A stretch of DNA of 64,000 nt from Fulvia fulva. Its lineage: Eukaryota; Ascomycota; Dothideomycetes; Mycosphaerellales; Mycosphaerellaceae. The stretch's first letter is position 1, and every line of letters begins with the position of its first letter. The translations under genes and the position numbers were made by a program. The notes under the pieces were generated by a model, which made no database searches, was not told the origin of the DNA, and worked only from the letters and a program-made list of their open reading frames with translations. Shown here in pieces: positions 47,167-55,400 of the stretch. Location: assembly GCF_020509005.1 (NCBI RefSeq), contig NC_063020.1, positions 868,001-932,000 on the forward strand, given 5' to 3'.

Positions 47167-49268
47167 TGCCGCGGATCGGCGGCTAGGGAACTGAGGTTCG
47201 CGTTCGGATTCGGCGTGGTATTGCGTGGACGCGGTGGGCGATAGTCGCCATCGTACCCATACATTGGGCATTCAGGGTTGGTCGACACGTGAGAACCTGT
47301 ACGGCAGCGGTAGCACTTACCCTGCTTCTTAAGGTCTTCGCGCTGCTCACGGTTGAGCGTAGGCAGGTTCTGTAGATGTGTCGGCAGATCCTCCTTCTTC
47401 TTGGTACCAGCGTACTGTAGTGGGCGCTGTACCAAGGCACCTGCTACACCGGCAGCGGCACTAGCAACTGCGTTGCCGTTGTTCTGGTTGTTCTGGCCGC
47501 CATTGCTGTTCGAGTTGCCATTGCCCCGGGGGCGCTCCTTCTGCGGGTATAGTCGATCTGTCTCGTAGAAACTCTCGTCCAGTGCGGTGCACTCCTCGAT
47601 AACGTCTTGCATGCTGTCTAGGCGGCGGTCGACTTCGCGGTCGCCGAAGGTCTTGATGAAGTACTTGCGGTTCAGTCGGTTACGGAACAGCATGAGCTCG
47701 GTCTCATCGGTCCATGACATCCAGGCGCGCAACTTCGAGTAGCGGGCATGGAAGGCTACAAAGGTTTCGCCTTGTTCTTGCTTGCAGGTAGCAATGTCAA
47801 CCATAGCCTTGGTTCCCTCATTGCGTGTGCCATATTGGCGTGTCATCCAGTCTAATAACTCTTCTCCAGTCTTGAACTCGTTGAAGGACTGCTGTCCAGG
47901 CACAGGGATCCTCGGCTTGATGCTTCGCTGAGGATCACCTTGTGTCCACCCATACACGAAGCGCAGACCATCTGCCTCAGTGCGGAAGGTTGCTACAGTC
48001 AGCTTTAGGAGAACACTGCTGTACCAGCTGTCGAAATTGGGGTCGTCATCGTTCTTGAAGTGCTTAGGGTCGGGCACACCCTTGCCGATCTCCATGCCGC
48101 GAGTGAGGGTGCGGTCAATGGTGAAGAGACGTTCTGGAAGGTCAACCAGTGGTGTCTGGGTGCGGGTGTTGCGCATTCTCGAGTCACGACTGTTGTTGGG
48201 TCCTGGTCGCGGACGGTCGTTGTCACGTCCTCGGCCATTGTCGCCACGGTCATCGTCGTCTCCATCGTTATCGTTATCACCACCACCGCCACCGCCCCCT
48301 CCACCAGCAGCTTCGCGATACCTACGCAATAGCTGCTCGAGTGAGGTCTCGCGTGGGCGGGAACGAGAGGGTCGGCGGCCTGAGCGGCCCCTACCTCCGT
48401 TCTGTGTGGTGTCTCCTGCCTCAAGCCGAGCCTTCAGGTCATCGACTTCTTGTTGTAGGGCCTGGTTCTTCGCCTCAGCATCTTGTGCCTTCTTCTTCTC
48501 CTTCTCGCAGATCTCGCTGAACTGCTTGCACAGGTTGTTGGCTTCCTTGTATTTCTTCCCCAGCTCTTGCAACTTAGCTGGGTCGCAATCCTTCTTGCTC
48601 TTGAGATCTGCTGCCATTTTCTGTGTGACAAGCTCTTCACTTCGCAGCATCTTGTAGATGCGGTCGTATTCGGTGTACAGCGTGGTGTACTGGGTGTTCT
48701 GGAGGTCGTTGGCTCGCTCCATTATATCGAGTGGTCTGCCCTTAGTAATTGCCGTGTTGACTGCTTGTAGCACGAAGTCGTGGGTGGTCTTCGGGTGTTG
48801 GGATGCAAGGGTCGTGAGGTTGTCTGGGGTGACATTCTGGTATTCGGATGCGAGAATGTGTTCTGCCTCGTCGAGTGATAGATACACCTCGTCTGGGTCG
48901 CCGCCTGGGTTCTCTTCGAGCTTGAACTCGAACAGTTCTGTAAAGTCAATCTCACCACCTTCTTCTCGCTCGAAGGCCTTCTGGTAAGCTTTATCAATCT
49001 CTTGTTGTAGCGCGACACCGGTGTCTACTGTGACCCGCCGGTTGTCGTCCTGTGTCTGACTCTGAGGAAAAGAGGAGAGGTCGGGGAAAAGAGATGTGCG
49101 CTGCTTGCTTTTGCCCTTAGGCTTAGGTGGCGGTCGCATGCCGCCGTTCGCTGTTTGTGAAGTCATGTTGTCTGGGTTCGGGGGAGGCGTGACGGTGCCT
49201 GTATCCTGACTGTCTACGACCGCGCGACCACCTGCTGATGGTGTCGCCGCGTTGCGTTCTCTAGGCAT
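47142..49268 (-). CDS. gag: Gag polyprotein
   Basis: 708 codons. The first ATG is 136 nt downstream of the 5' LTR. The N-terminal 190 residues are polar. Residues about 190-285 are rich in Lys, Glu and Gln and probably coiled coil. A glycine run followed by Asp/Arg/Asn-rich sequence lies at about 320-365. The capsid-like retrotransposon gag domain is at about 395-570. A zinc knuckle C-X2-C-X4-H-X6-C (47268-47315, near residue 651) follows; its last spacing is two longer than the common CCHC. The frame ends 17 nt after the frameshift heptamer, so most ribosomes would make Gag alone. It overlaps the open pol frame by 130 bp. No damage seen. Confidence 0.95.
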   Translation of the reverse strand: MPRERNAATPSAGGRAVVDSQDTGTVTPPPNPDNMTSQTANGGMRPPPKPKGKSKQRTSLFPDLSSFPQSQTQDDNRRVTVDTGVALQQEIDKAYQKAFEREEGGEIDFTELFEFKLEENPGGDPDEVYLSLDEAEHILASEYQNVTPDNLTTLASQHPKTTHDFVLQAVNTAITKGRPLDIMERANDLQNTQYTTLYTEYDRIYKMLRSEELVTQKMAADLKSKKDCDPAKLQELGKKYKEANNLCKQFSEICEKEKKKAQDAEAKNQALQQEVDDLKARLEAGDTTQNGGRGRSGRRPSRSRPRETSLEQLLRRYREAAGGGGGGGGGDNDNDGDDDDRGDNGRGRDNDRPRPGPNNSRDSRMRNTRTQTPLVDLPERLFTIDRTLTRGMEIGKGVPDPKHFKNDDDPNFDSWYSSVLLKLTVATFRTEADGLRFVYGWTQGDPQRSIKPRIPVPGQQSFNEFKTGEELLDWMTRQYGTRNEGTKAMVDIATCKQEQGETFVAFHARYSKLRAWMSWTDETELMLFRNRLNRKYFIKTFGDREVDRRLDSMQDVIEECTALDESFYETDRLYPQKERPRGNGNSNSNGGQNNQNNGNAVASAAAGVAGALVQRPLQYAGTKKKEDLPTHLQNLPTLNREQREDLKKQGKCYRCRTGSHVSTNPECPMYGYDGDYRPPRPRNTTPNPNANLSSLAADPRQGNGTTAA

Positions 49269-49404
49269 CTGCGCGCTGTGCGCCTTACCGTGTTCTGTGT
49301 TCTGATGCGGCTCTGCGCGTTCTCGAGTTCTGCGGTTCTGTCTGTTCCTGTTGTTACGCGTCCCTTACCTAGATCCGCGATCTGGGTAGTAAGGTAGAAC
49401 AAAC
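49269..49404 (-). other. Gypsy leader with hairpin and possible self-priming site
   Basis: The 136-nt untranslated leader between the 5' LTR and gag. Two nt from the LTR (49394-49402) the minus strand reads TTGTTCTAC, complementary to GTAGAACAA in the transcript of the left-type LTR (42408-42416). This is a candidate self-primer site of the Tf1 kind; no TGG-starting tRNA site is seen. A hairpin CCTAGATC-CGC-GATCTGGG lies at 49368-49386, with one G-T pair. Confidence 0.5.
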
Positions 49405-49588
49405 TGTAAGGGCGCGCGTACCATAGGGTCCGAATGAGATAGTTGTGGTTCTACGAAGCTACGAAAGAGGAGCGCGAGGCGCGGCGAAGTTATAAAGTAA
49501 AGCCAAGCCGCGCTAACCCGATGCAGAAGGTCCGCGGTTCAGCCGGGCCGACGCAGCTACAGTGAGGGGTCGCGGGCTGCCCGTGACA
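49405..49588 (-). repeat. 5' LTR of the intact gypsy (right)
   Basis: 184 bp, TGTAAGGGCG to CCGTGACA, followed by the AATAA duplication. The promoter should be here, since transcription runs leftward. No TATA box could be assigned with confidence. Confidence 0.97.
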
Positions 49589-49593
49589 AATAA
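49589..49593. repeat. Target site duplication of the open gypsy, right copy
   Basis: AATAA, identical to 42362-42366. Confidence 0.9.
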
Positions 49594-50323
49594 CATCCTA
49601 TATATTATATAAGCGTCTACCTACTTCCCTATTACTAAAAGTCTTAATAAAGTACTTACGGTTTAGGCGGTTACGAAATAGCATTAGCTTAGTCTCGTCG
49701 GTCTACTCTATCTAAGCACGTAGCTTCGAGTAGCGAGCGTAGAAGGTAATATAGGTCTCGCCCTACTCCTACTTATAGGTAGTAATATTAACTATAGCCT
49801 TAGTTCCTTCGTTACGGGTACCGTACTAGCGCGTTATCTAATCTAGTAGTTCTTTACTAGTCTTGAACTCGTTAAATAATTGTTATCTAGGCACGGGAAT
49901 CCTCGGCTTAATACTTCTCTAAGGGTTACCCTATATCTATCTATATATAAAACGTAGGCCGTCTACCTTAGAGCGGAAAGTAGTTATAGTTAGCTTAAGA
50001 AGTACGCTACTATACTAGCTGTCGAAGTTAGGGTCGTTATCGTTCTTAATATACTTCGGGTTAGGTACGCCCTTACTAACCTCGATACCGTATATTAGAG
50101 TACGGTTAATAGTAAATAGGCGTTCTAAAAGTTCGGTTAGGGGAGTCTATATACGGGTATTACGCGCTCGAGAGTCGCGACCGTTATTATTATTAGGTCG
50201 TAGACGGTTTCTATTACGTCCTTAGTCGTTATTACTATTACCGTTATTATTATCGTTACTACTACCTCCGCCGCCGCCGCCTCTACTAGTAGCTTTACGA
50301 TACTTACGTATTAGCTACTCGAG

Positions 50324-50357
50324 AACTATATATGTCTTTGACTCGACGCGTCGGCTT
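50324..50357. other. Short junction between gypsy D and LINE E3
   Basis: 34 bases that match neither gypsy C or the open copy (which continue the gag at this point) nor the 5' end of E1/E2. It may be filler or extra 5' sequence of E3. Confidence 0.4.
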
Positions 50358-53300
50358 ATCGATCTCTACGCTAAAACAAGACACATTCGAAAGCTCTTAT
50401 TAAGGCTATTCTAATAATATATAAAGCAGGCCACTGCCCCTAGGACTAAGAGAGTTCTACCTTATTTAATCTAGATAGCTTGAAGCTCTCTTCACCCTAT
50501 TTCTTCAGCTCTAAACGCCGCGGAGGTGCCTAGCTACATTAGGCAACTCCTAGGTAATAGTAGCCTAGGCTACGGTACTAACGGCGCCTACGGCCCTATA
50601 GGCGAAGCCCCCCTAAGACAACTAGTAGCAACTTATAGAGGACGTAAAAAGTATAGAAACTAACAATTAGCTCCCTTACCGGTCTCTATAGGTAATGATC
50701 ACTTAGCTACGTACGGCGCTTATACTATCGTATTACCGAGGGTAATAAGAAATAAGGACGACGTCCTAGGCGATTAGCAAGGCTACCCGGAATTAACACC
50801 CCTATAGCTAGGCATCGGTCGCGGCATCGATACTAGGCCCCCGCCTAACGTACGATGTAGTTACGATCCGTATTATAGTAAAGGAAGACTAGGCCGAAGT
50901 TATAAAGCTATCGAACAAGGAGCTCGCCTAACGAATTAACTAACTAGGGGTGGTCGTAGTGAACTAACAGTCTAACGGTACTCTACAGATCTATACTAGC
51001 TCTACTACTACTAGGAGGCACCTAGAGGTATAGCTATAGTAGGCATCTAAGGTTACGGTATTAGCGAAGGTCTTAACGAAACAATTTACGATCCTAGTCT
51101 ACGATATACCTAAGGAGTTTGACCTAACTAACTAGGGTTACCTACGCGCTCTCTAAGAGGACAACCCGGTCACTCTTAACTCTCTAATCCAGAAGGCGAC
51201 TTGGCTCTATAGGAAATAGCTAGAAGGCAAGAAGGCCTCGGCGCTAATAGTATAGCTATAAGACGCGAAAGCGGCGGATCTAGCGATAGAACAAGGCCTA
51301 GTCTAGTAATATAGCCTTAAGACAGTAGAAAAGCACTCCTTATCCTTTCGTGTCCTCTAATGCTTCAAATGCTAACAGTAAAGACACCAAACCTATACGT
51401 GTATAAACAAGTAGGCCTACTCGAACTATATAGGAGACTATATATCTAGGGACTATATATCGACTACGAGACAGTACGCGAACTGTCCGGGGCACTACCT
51501 ATCGTATAGTACGGAATGCCTATAGCGGAAACTAGCGAAAAACAAGGCAATCATAAACAGAACCGTCGCCCTAAGATTCTACGGCGACCGTAAGGCTAGC
51601 CTATACCGGAACTAACTAGCGGCGGTCGGGTATAAGCGCCCTAGGGCCGAGAACGATATAAAGGATACGTAACCTAGGGCGTACGGGAGGCTACGTACTC
51701 TACTAGCTACGGCGAGGGAATCTAACTAGGCCCGGCTCCCCTTTAGTATATAGCCGATAGGCGTAGACTAGGACGTATAGGGTAGTAGGATATAGGACGA
51801 TATAGATGAAATGATTATTAATGCCGATAACTAGCCTCGACACGCTTAGTATTATCTAGTATAACGTTAACTATAGCAAGGATATAGTCTAGAACCATTT
51901 CCTATACGAGGCGGACCCGCGCGTCTACTACGTCCTTATAATCTAGGAGCTATAGATTAACCCGCACTATAAGAGACTAACGACCTATAAGTCACTAGGC
52001 TATACGACATACCTACGAGGCGACGGTAGACCCCGTACGTGCTTCTATATTAGTAAGGATATACTAGAATCCGACTGGGAGGTAGTGTACTACGTAGACG
52101 AAGAAGGCGGGGGCGATATTACCTCCCTCTACGTAGGTAGTACCTAGATATATAACCTATATATATAACCGCTAGCCTCGAGGTCTAGCCGCGACCTATG
52201 GGTCTATAGACACCTAGACAGTACGCTTAAGAGACAAGGGTGCTACATCGTAGTAGGAGACTTTAACATATACTACCCTTCCTAGGAAAGCCTTATATAG
52301 CCGCACCCTATAGCCGACGAAGTACTCGACTTGATAGCGAGCAACGTAATTGCCCTTAATACCCCGAAGGACCTAGGCACCTAGAAGAGAGGGGGACTCT
52401 AAGGCACGATCGACCTCTCCTAGATCTTAGATAGCTACTACTATACGGTAACCTACTATAGGATCGAACATAAACTCGAGGCGTCGTTAGACTATATACT
52501 AGTTAGGACCTCTATTACGATATAGATATAACGTATACTAGCGAGAACCCCTAAGCTAAACTAGGGAAAGGCCTACTAGGCTAACATCTAGACGTACCTC
52601 GATAACTCTAAGAGGCTAGTCTAGATCGCGTAGTAGTAATATAACAGTAAAGACGAGATAGACGAAGTAGTCTAGGGGTTGATAGACGAAATAAGAAAAG
52701 CGACCTTACTTTACGTTCCGCTTGCCTAACTAACGACATAGTCTAAACTATACTAGACGCCGGAGTGTACTACGGTAGTAAGAGAAGTAAGGAGAGCCCG
52801 CCGGGTATAGACGAGCAGCTATAGCGAGGAGGCCTAGAACGTATATAGGGAGGCATACTAATAGAAGAAAGCTATAATACGAAGGGAGAAAGCAGTTAGC
52901 TAGAGGGCTATAGTAGAAGAAATCGCCGGCAAGCTAGAGAGGATGTAGAAGCTAGCGAAATAGGCCCGATAGGACCCTATATAGGGCCCCTCCTTCTCTA
53001 TCCTAGCGCTATAATCGCCTAGTAGCCCGGTTAGCGACCCCGAGGCCAAGGCGCGTCTACTAGCTAGCAAGTTCTTCCCGCCCCTAGTCGAGGCTAATCT
53101 AAGCGATATAAATAGCTCTACTCCCCTAGCCCCTAGTATCGCGGTCTAATAGGAGGTGTCCGAGGGAGAAGTTACCGCTATACTAAGGAAGTTACTAGCG
53201 AAGAAAGCCCCGGGGCCGGATAGGATCCTAAACGAGCTACTAAAGAAGTATAGAGATCAACTAGCCCTAGTAGTTTTAGCAATCTTTAACGCCTGCCTAT

Positions 53301-54887
53301 AGACTAGATACTACCCGATAGCTTTTAAACAGTCGACGATAGTAGTCCTACGTAAGCCGTAGAAGGAAGACTATACGTAGGTGAAGTCGTACCGCCTAAT
53401 TACGCTCCTTAACACTCTTAGGAAGGCGCTTAAGAAGCTAGTTATAACGAGACTCTCCGAGGCGGTAGAGGAACACTCCCTACTCCCGGACACCTAGATA
53501 GGTACGCGCCTATAGCGATCGACGCTATCCGCGATAGAACTTATTACCTCTTAGATAAAGGCTATCTAGTATAAGAATAGAGACAAGGTAGCTTCCTTAC
53601 TTAGCCTAGATATATCGGAAGCCTTCGACTACGTATTATACCCGCGGCTACTCTATATCCTAAGGTCGAAAGGACTCCCTAAGTAGCTTGTCAACTTTGT
53701 ACGGTCCTACCTCTAAAACCGTAGTACGTCGATCCTAGTCGGCTAGTATAGAAGCCTATTTTAAGCAGTCTATACTAGAATCCCGTAAGGCTTAACGCTA
53801 GTACCTATTCTGTTCCTCTTCTTTATAGCGACGCTACTCCTAGCCCTAGAATCCCAGAACACCGCTACGAGTAGCTTCGTAGACGACATAAACATCCTAG
53901 CGTAGTCTTCCTCGACTAAGGAGAACTATAGGCTACTAGAAGAGAAGCACAAGATCTATAAGGACTAGGCTAGGAGGTACGGGGCTCGGTTTGCCCTAGA
54001 AAAGTACAATCTAATACACTTTACGCGCCGGCCACGGTTCTACAATATATAAGCTTCTATCTAGATATAGGGGCACACGACTAACCCGGTAAATCAGCTT
54101 AGGATCCTCGGACTATAGGTGGACCCGGCGCTACGGTAGAGGAAGTACGTATAGGCAATATTACGGAAAGCTAAACAGAATATAGTATTATACTAGAGGC
54201 TCACTACGTCTATATAGGGGGCGGACTTCCGGTAGTTACGACTTCTATATACGGCTATTACTACTAAATCGAGGACCCCTAGCCTTACGCCCCTTCTAGA
54301 GACACAACTACCTACTCTACCGTGACCTAATAAGGGCCGAAGTAAGCATCGCGATATAGATTAGGTCCGAATATATCGGGTTAAGGGCCTACCTATATAG
54401 AAGGAAAGTCCCGGACGTATATAGCCTAGTATACTAGTATAACTACCCGTTATAGAACCTAGAGCATATAATACTACGGTGCCCGTAATAGGTAGAAGGA
54501 CGAGACTAGTAGAGAGCTAAGGTAGTAAGACGCGACTACTAGTTAATCGTAACGGATAAGCGAGACGTAAGACGGATAGTATAGTAGATACTATAGTAGG
54601 GCTTTCTTAAATAGTTCGCGCTAGCTAGCGAGACGGAGGAGTAGATAGAGAAGAGGCGGGAGGTCAAGGGGGTGTAGACAGGGTAGTTATTAGGGCAGGC
54701 CTATAATACTAGTATACCCTTAATAAGAAAAATACGAAAGAAGGTAAGGTTAAGAACGTATAGGAGAGGAGAGGGGGTTTTTACTCTATAATACGAGTTT
54801 CCCCTTTATAACTAGAAGTAGGTAGTATAGCTATATAGGCTAATAGGCTTTATAATAGCATAATAAACAATATATATATATATATAT
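50358..54887 (+). mobile_element. RIPed Tad1-like LINE, copy E3 (plus strand, chimeric 3' end)
   Basis: The inverted counterpart of E1/E2 from its 5' end to about 54260. ORF1 zinc knuckles (CFKC...H...C and a second cluster) are near 51.36-51.52 kb, and their ligands largely survive. The endonuclease runs from about 51.85 kb with GDFN near 52.26 kb. RT carries SFVDD at 53873-53890. After 54260 the sequence leaves E1/E2 and enters a different 3' part, about 85 bp from another Tad1 C-terminal block (SIAI.IRSEYIGL, RRKV; about 54.34 kb). It ends in an (AT)n run at 54868-54887. Stops are RIP-type. No target duplication found. Confidence 0.85.
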
Positions 54888-54888
54888 A
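54868..54888 (+). repeat. (AT)n tail of LINE E3
   Basis: An uninterrupted AT dinucleotide run at the presumed 3' end of E3, unlike the ATAG-type tails of E1, E2 and H. Some of it could come from RIP of an (AC)n or (GT)n run. Confidence 0.6.
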
Positions 54889-55400
54889 TTCGGGAGATTA
54901 TAGAGAAACCGCGATAGTATACGAGGAAGTACTAAGATTAGGTGTCGTACTAGCTAAGTTATAACTTAAAGTAGATTATAGCTAATATAGTAATAATAGC
55001 GAGACAGACTAGTACCGGCGTACTAGGCGTAAGTATAGGGAATACTAATAGACGCGTTTATAGCGCGTCCCTTAATAGATTATCCTTCTTTACCCTACTA
55101 CCCGATCCGCCCGATAACGATAGCGCGAGCCCGGCGATATAGACTTAAGGACGTAAAGAGGATATCGTAAACAAGCTCCTCGATAAGAATAACTAGTACC
55201 GTAAGTAGTATAAGAAGGTGTTCGACTGACTTAAGGCGATTAAGGAAGAGGAGGTCGAGATAGAGCTAAACTTAGCTAACCTATATAGGGCGGAGTTTAT
55301 CGAGGATAAGATAGAAGATAAGGGTACTAAGGTACCGAGGAAGAGGAGGGTTACGATTGACAACTTCTAGGAAGCCTTCGACTCGTTAAACGGGTTAAAT
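54889..55400 (+). pseudogene. Unassigned RIPed coding remnant
   Basis: About 500 bp between E3 and E2. From about 55.15 to 55.39 kb one plus-strand frame reads as a charged, helix-prone protein (AIKEEEVEIELNLANL, then a KRRV segment) with few TAG stops at likely former Trp or Gln codons. It looks like a RIPed coding region, perhaps part of another element. I do not recognise the family. The motif TTCGGGAGAT at its left edge recurs near 61.08 kb. Confidence 0.4.

Larger units (their letters stand above)
42367..49588 (-). mobile_element. Intact chromodomain Ty3/gypsy retrotransposon (chromovirus)
   Basis: A complete 7222-bp element: 184-bp LTRs differing at one base, a 5-bp target duplication, polypurine tract, leader, and undisturbed gag and pol ORFs in -1 relation. 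The domain order PR-RT-RH-IN-chromodomain places it among the chromoviruses. CA and TG are at normal frequency, so it has not been RIPed, although a diverged RIPed copy of its own family (D) hosts it and three RIPed relatives (B, C, D) are in this window. The near-identical LTRs point to a recent insertion. It looks capable of autonomous transposition, but sequence alone cannot show activity. Confidence 0.97.
33919..50323 (-). mobile_element. RIPed gypsy element, copy D, truncated at both ends and twice interrupted
   Basis: Three blocks align in order with the open gypsy: 33919-34918 (end of integrase zinc domain through RNase H), 40051-42366 (RT, protease, start of gag) and 49594-50323 (rest of capsid to the glycine-rich part). 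LINE H and the open gypsy account for the two gaps, each with its own target duplication. The integrase core, chromodomain, gag N-terminus and both LTRs are missing. RIP is heavy throughout. The heptamer ATTTCCC survives at the gag/pol junction near 41.94 kb. Confidence 0.85.

Noticed and set aside
47167..47271. ATG at 47271 as the true start of pol
   Set aside because: The 35 residues before the frameshift heptamer overlap gag in another frame, and the slippery site gives a better explanation of pol expression.
42611..49402. Plus-strand and alternative minus-strand ORFs across the intact gypsy
   Set aside because: They are shadows of gag and pol in other frames with low-complexity or biased composition.
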